Source: Tessaracoccus sp. SD287 (GTDB lineage: Bacteria > Actinomycetota > Actinomycetes > Propionibacteriales > Propionibacteriaceae). From it: a DNA stretch of 64,000 nt. Each line of letters opens with the position of its first letter. Position 1 is the stretch's first letter. A program made the translations under genes and the position numbers. Below the pieces are notes generated by a model, which was not told the origin of the DNA, made no database searches, and saw only the letters and a program-made list of their open reading frames with translations. This document shows positions 1-8,852 of the stretch, piece after piece. The DNA lies in assembly GCF_017355265.1 (NCBI RefSeq), contig NZ_JADIJQ010000003.1:93279-157278 (forward strand), in the 5' to 3' direction.

Positions 1-967
1 TGGGCTTCATGGCGGCCCGGACGCGCAGCGTCTCACCGGTGCTCATGCCGCCCTCGGTGCCACCAGAGTGCCCCGACAACCGTCGGACGCCTCCGTCGGT
101 GCCCACGATCTCGTCCTGCGCCTTCGATCCGCGGGTGCGGGCCAGGTCGAAACCGTCACCAAGTTCCACACCCTTGATGGCCTGGATGCCCATCATGGCA
201 CCGGCCAGTCGGGCGTCCAGGCGACGATCGCCCTGGCTGTGCGAGCCCAGCCCCGGCGGCAGTCCCCAGGCCAGCACCTCGACGACGCCACCCATGGTGT
301 CGCCCTCCTTCTGGCAGGTCTCGACCTCGGCCAGCATCAGGGCCGAGGTGGCGGGGTCGGCGCAGCGCAGGTCGTCGGCGTCGATGCGGTCGCGGTCGGC
401 GAAACCCAGTTCGGCGGCGATCCGACGCTGTTGGTCTGCGGGCACCGCGACGGGGCCAAGCTCGACGACGTGGCTGAGGATGGTGATCCCGAAGGCCTGC
501 TGCAGAAAGGCCTTGGCGATGGTGCCCAGGGCCACCCGGGCAGCGGTCTCCCGGGCCGAGGCGCGTTCGAGGATGGGCCGGGCCTCGTCGAAGTCGTACT
601 TCTGCATGCCGGCCAGGTCGGCGTGACCCGGCCGCGGGCGGGTGAGCGGCGCATTGCGTGCCAACGTCGCGAGTTCGTCCTCGCTGACCTCGGCGGGGTT
701 CATCACCTGTTCCCACTTGGGCCACTCGGTGTTGCCGATCATGATGGCGATGGGCGAGCCCAGGGTTTCGCCGTGGCGCAGCCCCGTCAGCAGCGTCACC
801 TCGTCGGCCTCGAACTTCATCCGGGCCCCGCGCCCGACGCCGAGGCGGCGGCGCCGCAGTTCGTCGGCGACCTGCTCGCGGTCGACCCGGACGTGGGCCG
901 GAATGCCCTCGATGGTGGCGACCAGCGCCTGTCCGTGGGATTCGCCGGCTGTCAGGTATCGAAGCAT
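1..967 (-). CDS. aroC: Chorismate synthase (C-terminus cut by window edge)
   Basis: Last step of the shikimate pathway: removes phosphate from 5-enolpyruvylshikimate 3-phosphate to give chorismate, with reduced FMN, in the cytoplasm. The first 322 residues are visible; the family is about 390-400 aa, so roughly 75 residues lie beyond base 1. Seen: N-terminal TAGESHGQ with His11, the basic GRGARMK stretch near residues 46-51, and GHADLAG at 114-120, all conserved in chorismate synthases. The ATG at 967 gives the canonical [10 protein letters not shown] start. It lies 13 bp after the aroE stop, so it is probably co-transcribed with mltG and aroE. Chorismate feeds trpE elsewhere in this window. 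Confidence 0.95.
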   Translation of the reverse strand, partial: MLRYLTAGESHGQALVATIEGIPAHVRVDREQVADELRRRRLGVGRGARMKFEADEVTLLTGLRHGETLGSPIAIMIGNTEWPKWEQVMNPAEVSEDELATLARNAPLTRPRPGHADLAGMQKYDFDEARPILERASARETAARVALGTIAKAFLQQAFGITILSHVVELGPVAVPADQQRRIAAELGFADRDRIDADDLRCADPATSALMLAEVETCQKEGDTMGGVVEVLAWGLPPGLGSHSQGDRRLDARLAGAMMGIQAIKGVELGDGFDLARTRGSKAQDEIVGTDGGVRRLSGHSGGTEGGMSTGETLRVRAAMKP

Positions 968-980
968 GTCTGCCAGTCTG

Positions 981-1823
981 TCAGACTCCGCCGTTGGCGC
1001 TGCGCCGTGACCGCCGCGCGAGCTCCGCCCGGCCGGCGTCGAGCAACGTGGCGAGGTCAATGTCGAGTCCGGTCATCAGCCGCACCTGGTCGACCGCCTG
1101 GCCGGCCAGCAGGTGCAGGCCCGACAGGATCGGGGTGCCGGTCTGCTCGGCGGCCTCGCCCAGCGGCGTCGGCCACGGGTCGTAGACCGCGTCGAAGAGC
1201 AGCTCGGCGGTGGCGGCCAGACGCAGGGCATGGTCAGCGATGCCCGTGGTCGGGACCGTCGACAGCAGCAGGTCCGTCCGGGGCGGGGTGGCAGTCAGGG
1301 GCAGGACGTCGACAGCGACACCGACGGCGGCACCGAGGTCGACCATGCCGGCCGCGCGCTCGGGGCGACGGGCCAGCACCGTCGCCGACTGGGCACCCAG
1401 CCGGGCCGCGCCGACCAGGCCTGAACGGGCGGTGGCGCCATTGCCCACGATGGTGACGGTCCGGACGCCCTCACGGCGCAAACCGACGGCATTGACCACC
1501 CCGGCGACGTCGGTGTTGTGCACGCTCGGGTGCGGGCCCAGCAGCAGGGTGTTGCCGGCGCCGGTGAGGGTGACGACCTCATCGGGGTGACCGAAGGCGA
1601 TGATCGCCTCCTTGTGGGGCATGGTGACGCTGAGCCCGCGCCAGTTGCCGTCCAGGCCAGCCACGAAGCCGGCCAGATCGTCGGGGGTGACGTCGTGCCA
1701 CTCGTAGTCCCAGTCCAGCCCCAACGCGGCGTAGGCGGCCCGGTGCATGACCGGCGACAGCGAGTGGTGGGCGGGATGTCCGATCACACCACAAGTGCGG
1801 TCGGCGCCGAACGGACTGCTCAC
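981..1823 (-). CDS. aroE: Shikimate dehydrogenase
   Basis: NADP-dependent reduction of 3-dehydroshikimate to shikimate, just upstream of chorismate synthase in the same pathway. 280 aa, normal for AroE. Seen: SLSPVMH at 21-27 (shikimate binding), MPHK with the catalytic-type Lys71, GAGNT at 88-92, NTD at 103-105 and the nucleotide-binding GNGATA at 128-133. I chose the GTG at 1823 because it gives the family N-terminus ([14 protein letters not shown]) and lies 16 bp after the mltG stop behind an AGGCGGC ribosome site. A longer open frame exists, but its extra N-terminus is out-of-frame mltG sequence. Confidence 0.93.
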   Translation of the reverse strand: MSSPFGADRTCGVIGHPAHHSLSPVMHRAAYAALGLDWDYEWHDVTPDDLAGFVAGLDGNWRGLSVTMPHKEAIIAFGHPDEVVTLTGAGNTLLLGPHPSVHNTDVAGVVNAVGLRREGVRTVTIVGNGATARSGLVGAARLGAQSATVLARRPERAAGMVDLGAAVGVAVDVLPLTATPPRTDLLLSTVPTTGIADHALRLAATAELLFDAVYDPWPTPLGEAAEQTGTPILSGLHLLAGQAVDQVRLMTGLDIDLATLLDAGRAELARRSRRSANGGV

Positions 1824-1839
1824 TGCCGCCTGTCCCCGA

Positions 1840-2952
1840 TCAGCACTCGCCCGGGTTGGCCTGGCACCAGGCCTGGAACTTGGCGACGTTGCGCTGGTGC
1901 TCCTCGAAGGTCTTGGCGAACGCGTTCTCGCCGGTGCTCGGGTCGACCACCACGAAGTACAGGAAGTCATGGGAGGCCGGGTTCAGCGCGGCGGCCAGCG
2001 CCTTCTGTCCGGGGTTGGAGATGGGACCCGGAGGCAGCCCCTTCACCTTGTAGGTGTTGTACGGGTGGTCGGTGGCCCGTTCCGCATCGGTCGTGGTCAA
2101 CCGGCCCTTGACATTGAGGGCGTACATCACCGTGGAGTCCATCTGCAGCGGCATGCCGGCCTTGAGGCGGTTCATGATGACCCCGGTCACCATGGGCAGT
2201 TCCTCGTCACGCACCTCCTTCTCGGCGATGGAGGCGATGGTCAGCACCTGCAGCGGGGTGAGGTTGAGGGACTTGGCGCGGTCGGCGAAGTTGAGCTCGG
2301 TGGTGACCTTGGTGAATTGGGCCACCTGCGCGGTCATCAACTCGGTGGCAGTGGGGCTGTCGTCGACCTCGTAGGTCTCGGGGTAGAGGAATCCCTCAGC
2401 CTTGTTGCCTGCCCAGGCCGGCAGGCCCAGGCTCTTCGGGTTCTTGCCCAGTGCCTCCAGGTCGGCCTGCTTGATCTGGGGAATGGCCTTGGTCACCAGT
2501 GGCCATTGGTCGCTCATCCGCAGACCCTCGGGGATGGTCACCATGATCCTGATCACCTTGGTGGGGTCGGACAGGATCGCGGCGGCCTCTGCCGCGGGCA
2601 TCTGCTTGTGCAGGGGGAAGCGTCCGGCCTGGAAGGTGGCGTCGGGTCCGAGCTTGGCCACGGCGCTGTCCCACGACTTCTTGGACTTGATGATGTCCTC
2701 GTCGACCAGCATCAGCCCGATCTCGCTGACCGACGCTCCCTTGGGCACGGCGAACTGCACCGGTTCGCCCTGCACGGTGAGGTAGTCGTCCTCGGACTTG
2801 AAGTCGAGGTAGGCATTGCGCACCGTGCGGTACCCCACCCAGGCGATGGTGACCAGGATGGCGATGCTCAGCAGCACCGCGAAGGCGCTCTTGGCGTGGT
2901 ACAGGATCTTCTTCCAGTTGGGACCCTGGTTCTCAACGAACAGTCCGCTCAC
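1840..2952 (-). CDS. mltG: Endolytic murein transglycosylase MltG (YceG family)
   Basis: Cuts nascent peptidoglycan strands inside the glycan chain and is thought to set glycan length; anchored in the cytoplasmic membrane with an extracellular catalytic domain. 370 aa. One membrane helix at about residues 24-41, then a LysM-like region (VPKGASVSEIG, about 70-80), then the YceG domain with SIAEKE near residue 244, which holds the glutamate equivalent to the catalytic residue of E. coli MltG, followed by MNRL. The GTG start at 2952 overlaps the ruvX stop by 4 bases (GTGA) behind an AGGAGG site, so translation is coupled. Confidence 0.94.
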   Translation of the reverse strand: MSGLFVENQGPNWKKILYHAKSAFAVLLSIAILVTIAWVGYRTVRNAYLDFKSEDDYLTVQGEPVQFAVPKGASVSEIGLMLVDEDIIKSKKSWDSAVAKLGPDATFQAGRFPLHKQMPAAEAAAILSDPTKVIRIMVTIPEGLRMSDQWPLVTKAIPQIKQADLEALGKNPKSLGLPAWAGNKAEGFLYPETYEVDDSPTATELMTAQVAQFTKVTTELNFADRAKSLNLTPLQVLTIASIAEKEVRDEELPMVTGVIMNRLKAGMPLQMDSTVMYALNVKGRLTTTDAERATDHPYNTYKVKGLPPGPISNPGQKALAAALNPASHDFLYFVVVDPSTGENAFAKTFEEHQRNVAKFQAWCQANPGEC

Positions 2953-3410
2953 TCTTGCCTCCTGGGTGGTGGTCCGCCGCGTCGACGAGATTCCAGTGCA
3001 TGTTCAAGGATGCCGACTGCCGCCATCTGGTCAATGATCCCGCGCCGCGCACGGGAGTCCTTTCCCGCCGCAGCCAGCTTACGTGTGGCCTCGGCAGTGC
3101 TCATCCGCTCGTCGACCAGCACCACCGGGACGGGGCTGATGGCTGCCTCGAGGTCGGCCAGGACGGCCCGGAGCCCGTCGACGGCCGGGCCCTCCTGGCC
3201 GGACAGGTTGCGCGGCCAGCCGAAGACGACCTCGACGGGGTCGTACTCGGCGACCAGGGCCAGGATTCGCCGCAGCGGCTGGTCCTTGGCGTTGACGGTC
3301 TCGACCGGGTAGGCCAGCACCCCGTCCGGGTCACAGGCCGCGACGCCGATGCGCGCCTTGCCCCAGTCCAGGGCAAGGCGCACACCACGGTCGTCGGACA
3401 GTGCGTTCAA
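2949..3410 (-). CDS. ruvX: Putative pre-16S rRNA nuclease / Holliday junction resolvase-like YqgF
   Basis: RNase H-fold nuclease of the YqgF/RuvX family, implicated in maturing the 5' end of 16S rRNA; a resolvase role is older speculation. 153 aa, typical. Seen: LALDWGKARIGVA at 12-24 with the metal-binding Asp, VVFGWPRNLSG in the middle, VDERMSTAEA with conserved acidic residues, and a C-terminal Asp in IIDQMAA. The start is a TTG at 3410 that overlaps the alaS stop by 4 bases (TTGA). The C-terminal tail is rich in Arg, Pro and Gly. It sits between alaS and mltG as in many actinobacteria. Confidence 0.92.
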   Translation of the reverse strand: MNALSDDRGVRLALDWGKARIGVAACDPDGVLAYPVETVNAKDQPLRRILALVAEYDPVEVVFGWPRNLSGQEGPAVDGLRAVLADLEAAISPVPVVLVDERMSTAEATRKLAAAGKDSRARRGIIDQMAAVGILEHALESRRRGGPPPRRQE

Positions 3411-6058
3411 CGTGCCGCCAGGTCGGACTCAATGACCGCCAGCGCGGGCTGGGCACCGCTGGCGTCGGTGCCGCCACCCTGGGCCAGGTCGTCCTTGCCG
3501 CCACCCTTGCCGCCCAGCAGCGGCGCGGCCAGACCGACCAGGGCGCCGGCCTTGATGCCGGCATCACGGGCGGCCTGGGTGGTGGCCACCACGATCGCGG
3601 GCTTCTCGGTGGTGCCGCCGACCAGCGCGATGACGGCAGCGCGGTCGGCGATGCGTCCCCGCAGGTCGGTGGCCAGGGTGCGCAGGTCACCGGCAGCGAC
3701 ACCCTCGAGGTGCTTGCCGACCAGCAGGACCGGCCCGACGGTGCGTGCCGAGTCGATGATCTCACCGGCGCTGGCCGCCAGCTGCTGGGCCTTGAGGTCG
3801 GCGATCTGCCGCTCGGCGTCCTTGAGTTGGGCCACGAGCTTCTCGACCCGGTCGCTCAGCTGGTCGGGCTGCACCTTGAGGATGCTGGCCAGACCGCTGA
3901 CCAGGGCACGCTCACCGGCCAGGTGGTTGAAGGCGTCGCCGCTGACCAGTGCCTCGACGCGTCGGGTTCCCGAGCCGATGGACTGCTCCCCCAGCAGGGT
4001 CAGCATGCCGATCTCGCTGGTGCGGGTGACGTGGGTGCCGCCGCACAGTTCGCGGCTCCACGGCCCGGCCAGTTCGACCATGCGGACCACCGGCGGGTAC
4101 TTCTCACCGAACATGGCCATCGCGCCAAGCGCCTTGGCCTCGTCCAGCTTCATCTGGGTGTCGGTGACCTCGAAGTTGTCGCGGATCGCGATGTTGGCAC
4201 GTTCCTCGATCTCGGACTTCAGAGCGTCGGACAGCCCGTGCTGGGCCGAGAAGTCGAAGCGCAGGTAGCCCGGCTTGTTGTACGAGCCGGCCTGGGTGGC
4301 GTTCTTGCCGACCAGTTCGCGCAGCGCCGCGTGGATGATGTGGGTCGCGGTGTGGGCCTGGCTGGCGGCCACCCGGTTGGCACCGTCGACCTGGGCCAGC
4401 ACCTCGTCGCCGACGACCAGGTCGCCGGTGGCCTCGACCGAGTGGACGACCAGGCCGGGCACCGGACGCTGCACGTCGACCACGTCCAGCGCGAACCCGC
4501 CCGCCTCCAGGGTGCCGATGTCGGCATCCTGCCCGCCGGATTCGGCGTAGAAGGGGGTTTCGTCCAGGACGACCTCGACCACGGCACCTGCCGGAGCGTG
4601 GTCGACAAGCTTGCCCTCGTGGATGATGCCGCGCACCCGGGTGGGCACGCTCAACTCGGTGTAGCCAAGGAAGGGGGTCTCGCCCTGGTCACGCAGTTCA
4701 CGGAAGACCTCGGTGCTGACACCGGCGGTCTTCTTGGACTTGGCGTCGGCCTTGGCGCGGGTCCGCTGCTCGTTCATGAGCTCGACGAACCGCTCGCGGT
4801 CGACGCTGAGGCCCTGCTCCTCGGCCATCTCCAGGGTCAGGTCGATGGGGAAGCCGTAGGTGTCGTGCAGTTGGAAGGCCTGCTCGCCGCTGACGGTGCT
4901 CAACTTCTGCTCGCGCACCTGCTTCACGGCGGTGTCGAACAGTTGGCTGCCCTGGGTCAGGGTGCGCCGGAAGGACTCCTCCTCGGCGGTGGCCACCGAC
5001 AGGACGCGATCCCACTGGGTGTCAATGTCGGGGTAGCTGTCGTGCATCAGGTCGCGGCTGATGCCCAGCAGTTCACCAATCACCGGGTCGTGGACGCCCA
5101 TCAGCCGCATGGCGCGGACGCTGCGACGCAGCAGTCGGCGCAGCACGTAGCCGCGGGCCTCGTTACCGGGGTTCACACCGTCGGTCATCAACATCAGCGA
5201 GCTGCGGATGTGGTCGCCGACCACGCGCAGGCGGACGTCGTCCTCGGGGTCGGCGCCGTAGGTCCTGCCCGCCATCTCGCCGGCCCGCGCAATGACGGGG
5301 AAGACCTGGTCGGTCTCGTACATGTTGCCGACGCCCTGCAGCAGGTAGGCGACCCGCTCCAGACCCATGCCGGTGTCAATGTTCTTGCTGGGCAGGGGTC
5401 GCAGCACGTCGAAGTCGTCCTTGGCGCGCACGGCCGAGAGTTCCTCGGTCTGGAAGACCAGGTTCCAGATCTCCAGGAAGCGGTCCTCGTCGGCCTCGGG
5501 ACCACCGTCGGGCCCGAACTCGGGGCCGCGGTCAATGTAGATCTCCGAGCAGGGGCCGCCCGGGCCGGGGATGCCCATGTGCCAGTAGTTGTCCTTGAGC
5601 CCACGCATCTGGATGTGCTCGCTGGGCACGCCCACCTTGCGCCACATGTCGACGGTCTCCTCGTCCCCGTGCAGGGCGGTGACCCACACCTTGTCGGGGT
5701 CGAAACCGTAGCCACCGTGGTGCTGCTCGGTGGTGACCAGTTCCCAGGCGTACTCGATCGCCTCGGCCTTGAAGTAGTCACCGAACGCGAAGTTGCCGTT
5801 CATCTGGAAGAAGGTGCCGTGGCGGGTCGTCCGGCCGACCTCCTCGATGTCCAGGGTGCGCACGCACTTCTGGACGCTGGCGGCCCGCGCGTACGGGGCG
5901 GCCTCCTCACCGGTGTAGTACGCCTTGAACGGCACCATGCCTGCGTTGACGAACAGCAGGGTGGGGTCGTTGTAGAGCAACGATGCGCTGGGCACGATCG
6001 TGTGTCCCTTGGACTCGAAGTAGTCCAGGAAGCGGCGTCCGACGTCGGCGGCCTTCAT
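3407..6058 (-). CDS. alaS: Alanine--tRNA ligase
   Basis: Charges tRNA-Ala, and its editing domain clears Ser and Gly mischarging; cytoplasmic. 883 aa, normal. Domains in order: class II catalytic core (N-terminal RFLDYFESKGH, then NDPTLLFVNAGM), tRNA-recognition helices, editing domain with zinc-site motifs HTATHIIHAAL and CGGTHV, and a C-terminal coiled coil plus C-Ala domain rich in Ala and Gly. The ATG at 6058 gives the standard MKAADV start behind an AGAGG site. The open frame reads about 94 codons further upstream, but that part is not AlaRS-like. A TAAGCT hexamer about 60 nt upstream could be a -10. First gene of the alaS-ruvX-mltG-aroE-aroC string. Confidence 0.96.
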   Translation of the reverse strand: MKAADVGRRFLDYFESKGHTIVPSASLLYNDPTLLFVNAGMVPFKAYYTGEEAAPYARAASVQKCVRTLDIEEVGRTTRHGTFFQMNGNFAFGDYFKAEAIEYAWELVTTEQHHGGYGFDPDKVWVTALHGDEETVDMWRKVGVPSEHIQMRGLKDNYWHMGIPGPGGPCSEIYIDRGPEFGPDGGPEADEDRFLEIWNLVFQTEELSAVRAKDDFDVLRPLPSKNIDTGMGLERVAYLLQGVGNMYETDQVFPVIARAGEMAGRTYGADPEDDVRLRVVGDHIRSSLMLMTDGVNPGNEARGYVLRRLLRRSVRAMRLMGVHDPVIGELLGISRDLMHDSYPDIDTQWDRVLSVATAEEESFRRTLTQGSQLFDTAVKQVREQKLSTVSGEQAFQLHDTYGFPIDLTLEMAEEQGLSVDRERFVELMNEQRTRAKADAKSKKTAGVSTEVFRELRDQGETPFLGYTELSVPTRVRGIIHEGKLVDHAPAGAVVEVVLDETPFYAESGGQDADIGTLEAGGFALDVVDVQRPVPGLVVHSVEATGDLVVGDEVLAQVDGANRVAASQAHTATHIIHAALRELVGKNATQAGSYNKPGYLRFDFSAQHGLSDALKSEIEERANIAIRDNFEVTDTQMKLDEAKALGAMAMFGEKYPPVVRMVELAGPWSRELCGGTHVTRTSEIGMLTLLGEQSIGSGTRRVEALVSGDAFNHLAGERALVSGLASILKVQPDQLSDRVEKLVAQLKDAERQIADLKAQQLAASAGEIIDSARTVGPVLLVGKHLEGVAAGDLRTLATDLRGRIADRAAVIALVGGTTEKPAIVVATTQAARDAGIKAGALVGLAAPLLGGKGGGKDDLAQGGGTDASGAQPALAVIESDLAAR

Positions 6059-6182
6059 GGTGGATCCTCTGGGTTCGGTGCGAGTGGCCGGCGCAGGCGG
6101 CGGCAGCCTCATCCAGCTTAGACGCAGCCGCGTGGTGACCTCGCCAAGATTTCTGCCAGGCGCGGCCCGCGCGAGGGATGGG

Positions 6183-6410
6183 TCAGCTCTTCTCCATGCC
6201 GAGCTCGGTGCGCAGTTCGTCCTCGCGCTCGGCCATTGAGTCCTGCACGGTGTGGATGAACTCGCTGACCTGGTCGGCGAGTGAGCCGACCTTCTTGGCG
6301 GCCGACTCCTGCAGGTGTTGCGGGGTGGCCTTCTGGGCAATCTCGCGGCCCTTCACCACCACGAAGACGGTGATGCCGACGCCCAGGGCGAAGAACAGGA
6401 ACTTGCCCAT
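6183..6410 (-). CDS. Small membrane-anchored protein upstream of alaS
   Basis: 75 aa. An N-terminal helix (FLFFALGVGITVFVVVKG, about residues 4-21) should insert in the membrane. The rest is a charged, helical tail (SLADQVSEFIHTVQDSMAERED) that could form a coiled coil facing the cytoplasm. Its start lies 2 bp after the stop of the DUF948 gene, so the two are translated together. A small protein of this type, next to a DUF948 protein and alaS, recurs in actinobacteria (from memory it matches DUF6167, not verified). Function unknown. Confidence 0.8.
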   Translation of the reverse strand: MGKFLFFALGVGITVFVVVKGREIAQKATPQHLQESAAKKVGSLADQVSEFIHTVQDSMAEREDELRTELGMEKS

Positions 6411-6412
6411 GC

Positions 6413-6805
6413 TCACTTCACCTTCTTCACGGGCTTGCCGGACTTGCCCTTGAGGGCATTGCGGACGCCGTAGCTCAGGGCCGCGGTCTTCACCAGCGGA
6501 CCGCCCAGGGTGGCGGCGAACAGCTGGCTCATCTGGGCCGCCTGCTCGGCCACGATGGTGGCGTTCGCCGACACCTTCGCAGCGTCCTCGGTCACCAGGG
6601 CCAGCTTCGAGATCTCGTTGTTGGCCTCGGTGACGGTTCCCCGCAACTCCACCAGGATCGGCACCGAGTTGTGGCCCACGTCGCGCACCACCAGCCGGGT
6701 CTCCTCCAGCACGCGGCCAAGCTTGAGCAGCGGCACGGCCAGGAACGCGACCAGTGCGACGGCGGCGATCGCGGCGATCAACGCGGCAATGCTTCCCAGG
6801 GACAT
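6413..6805 (-). CDS. DUF948 domain membrane protein
   Basis: 130 aa. N-terminal membrane helix (about residues 7-28), then a long amphipathic helix (VLEETRLVVRDVGHNSVPIL... through ANATIVAEQAAQMS) as in DUF948 proteins, which resemble the stalk of methyl-accepting chemotaxis proteins, then a Lys-rich end (GKSGKPVKKVK). No enzymatic motif. Placed between rarA and the 75-aa membrane protein, just before alaS, the usual actinobacterial location. The ATG at 6805 is the only good start. Molecular role unknown. Confidence 0.85.
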   Translation of the reverse strand: MSLGSIAALIAAIAAVALVAFLAVPLLKLGRVLEETRLVVRDVGHNSVPILVELRGTVTEANNEISKLALVTEDAAKVSANATIVAEQAAQMSQLFAATLGGPLVKTAALSYGVRNALKGKSGKPVKKVK

Positions 6806-6844
6806 GCGGGCTCCGTTCAGGGGGGACGTCTTGCGTCGCCAACT

Positions 6845-8218
6845 CTAGCGAGTCTGGTCCTCGCGTCCGAGCAGGTTGTCCAACTCCCCCACCAGGTCAG
6901 CCAGGGCAGCCTCGTTGCCATGACCGGTGGGCTGGTAGTAGCGGGTGCCGAGCAGCACGTCGGGCAGGTACTGCTGGCGGGCCACGGCATGGGGCGCGTC
7001 ATGGGCGTAGAGGTAGCCCTTGCCGTGGCCCAGTTTCTGGGCACCGGCGTAGTGGGCGTCGCGCAGGTGCGGCGGCACCTCGCCGATCCGACCCGCACGA
7101 ACATCGGCCAGCGCGGCATCGATGGCCTTGTAGACCGCATTCGACTTCGGGGCCAGCGCCGCCGCGACCGTGGCCTGGGCCAGGTTGAGCCGCGCCTCCG
7201 GCATCCCGATCAGCGCGACGGCCTGGGCGGCGGCCACGCAGGTCTGCAGCACCGACGGCGCGGCCATGCCCACGTCCTCGCTGGCCAGGACCACCAGTCG
7301 CCGGGCAATGAAACGGGGGTCCTCACCGGCCTCCATCATCCGGGCCAGGTAGTGCAGGGCGGCATCGACGTCAGAGCCGCGCACCGACTTGATGAAGGCG
7401 CTGATCACGTCGTAGTGCTGGTCTCCGTCCTTGTCGTAGCGGATGGCGGCCCGGTCGACGGCCTTCTCGACGATGGCCGGGGTGATCACCGCGGCATCGG
7501 TGGCATCGGCACCGGCCGCCGCCTCCTCCAGAAAGGTCAAGGATCGGCGGGCATCTCCCCCGGCCAGCCGGATGATGGTGGCGCGCGCCTCGGCGTCCAG
7601 TTCGTAGGCCCCGCCCAGGCCACGCTCGTCGGCCAGCGCCCGGTCGACGAGCAACCCGATGTCGTCATCGGTCAATGGTTTCAGCGTCAGCAGCAAGGAG
7701 CGCGACAACAGCGGCGAGATCACCGAGAAGGACGGGTTCTCGGTGGTGGCCGCGATCAGGGTGACCAGCCGGTTCTCCACCGCCGGCAGCAGCACGTCCT
7801 GCTGGGACTTGCTGAACCGGTGCACCTCGTCGACGAACAGGACGGTCTGGGTGCCGCGGGCAAGCGCGCGTCGGGCGGTGTCAAGCTCGGCGCGGACCTC
7901 CTTCACCCCGGCCGTGACGGCCGAGATCTCCACGAACCGCCGCTGGGTCGACTGGCTGACGACCGCGGCGATGGTGGTCTTGCCGACGCCTGGCGGTCCC
8001 CACAGGAATACCGACATGGCTGCGGTGCCCGAGGCCAGTCGGCGCAGGGGTGACCCCGGCCCCAGCAGGTGCTGCTGGCCGACGATCTCGTCCATCGTCC
8101 GTGGCCGCATCCGCACCGCCAGCGGCAGGTGGCTGCCAGCGGCTCCGGACAGGGACCCCCCGGCCACCGCCGTCGCGGGGATGAGTGGCTCATCGGTATT
8201 GCCGAACAGGTCAGTCAC
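6845..8218 (-). CDS. rarA: Replication-associated recombination protein A (RarA/MgsA, AAA+ ATPase)
   Basis: AAA+ ATPase of the clamp-loader clade that acts at stalled replication forks. 457 aa, typical. Seen: [18 protein letters not shown] (about 36-53), Walker [10 protein letters not shown], Walker [11 protein letters not shown] with DEVH, sensor 1 AATTENPSF, then the C-terminal tetramerisation domain ([27 protein letters not shown] region). The GTG at 8218 lies exactly 6 nt downstream of TAGACT, so the mRNA is probably leaderless. Divergent from the lipoprotein gene. Confidence 0.94.
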   Translation of the reverse strand: MTDLFGNTDEPLIPATAVAGGSLSGAAGSHLPLAVRMRPRTMDEIVGQQHLLGPGSPLRRLASGTAAMSVFLWGPPGVGKTTIAAVVSQSTQRRFVEISAVTAGVKEVRAELDTARRALARGTQTVLFVDEVHRFSKSQQDVLLPAVENRLVTLIAATTENPSFSVISPLLSRSLLLTLKPLTDDDIGLLVDRALADERGLGGAYELDAEARATIIRLAGGDARRSLTFLEEAAAGADATDAAVITPAIVEKAVDRAAIRYDKDGDQHYDVISAFIKSVRGSDVDAALHYLARMMEAGEDPRFIARRLVVLASEDVGMAAPSVLQTCVAAAQAVALIGMPEARLNLAQATVAAALAPKSNAVYKAIDAALADVRAGRIGEVPPHLRDAHYAGAQKLGHGKGYLYAHDAPHAVARQQYLPDVLLGTRYYQPTGHGNEAALADLVGELDNLLGREDQTR

Positions 8219-8224
8219 ACGGCA

Positions 8225-8230
8225 AGTCTA
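8225..8230 (-). promoter_or_regulatory. -10 hexamer of a leaderless rarA promoter
   Basis: TAGACT on the minus strand, followed by 6 nt and then the rarA GTG. This spacing places the transcription start on or next to the start codon. No convincing -35 hexamer is seen. Confidence 0.55.
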
Positions 8231-8302
8231 GGAGTCCCCCGGGCTGATGCCGGACCGGCACCGACGAGACCACCGACCGATCCGCGTGAACCCGGCCGGC
8301 GA

Positions 8303-8308
8303 CAGACT
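8303..8308 (+). promoter_or_regulatory. -10 hexamer of a leaderless promoter for the lipoprotein gene
   Basis: CAGACT, then 6 nt (TGACCC), then the ATG at 8315. No ribosome site precedes the ATG, which fits a leaderless transcript. Confidence 0.45.
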
Positions 8309-8314
8309 TGACCC

Positions 8315-8848
8315 ATGCTGACCCGCCGCGACCTCGCCCTCAGAATCGCTCCACTGCTGCTGGCCGGGGTGGTGACCACCTCGGGGTGCACCGTCCTAAC
8401 CGGCAACGACGCCCCGCAGGAACCGACCGACCCGGCCACCCCGCTGGCCGACGCCATCGACGCCCAAGCGCTGTTCGCGGCCAGGACCCCACACCTCGGC
8501 GACAACAGCCGCGTCATCGAGGTGGTCGATGCCACCCGGCTGTCACTGCTGGGCACCCGCACGATCGCCCTGCTGACCGACGCGGCCCCGCTCACCCTGG
8601 TGCTCAGCCTCACCGACCCCAGGATCACCGATGCCGACCTGCTGCGCCAGCGCCTGCAGGAGCGCGCGGTGCTGATGCTGGCCTGCATTGGCAACGCCGA
8701 TGGCGTCAGCTGGACGGCGGCCGGGGTGTCAGCAGCCCAGGGGACGATCTCGCGCACCCAGGCCGACGAGCTGGCCGGGGCGCCGGTGCGGACCTACGCC
8801 ACCAGCGCCGACCGGCTCAGGAAGCTCGCCGTCCGGGTGCAGCAGTAG
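8315..8848 (+). CDS. Putative Tat-type lipoprotein of unknown function
   Basis: 177 aa. The N-terminus MLTRRDLAL carries a twin-arginine-like motif, followed by a hydrophobic stretch and the lipobox TSGC, so Cys25 is the likely lipidated residue and the protein should sit on the outer face of the membrane. The mature part is soluble, Ala/Leu/Asp-rich, without a motif I recognise. It ends 4 bp before the convergent aspS stop, leaving no room for a terminator. The start is supported by the -10-like CAGACT 6 nt upstream and by the signal peptide. Confidence 0.8.
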   Translation: MLTRRDLALRIAPLLLAGVVTTSGCTVLTGNDAPQEPTDPATPLADAIDAQALFAARTPHLGDNSRVIEVVDATRLSLLGTRTIALLTDAAPLTLVLSLTDPRITDADLLRQRLQERAVLMLACIGNADGVSWTAAGVSAAQGTISRTQADELAGAPVRTYATSADRLRKLAVRVQQ

Positions 8849-8852
8849 CCGC

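Noticed and set aside
3401..6121. 906-codon open frame on the plus strand
   Set aside because: Antisense shadow of alaS: composition is His/Gly/Val/Gln-rich with no domain, and alaS is certain.
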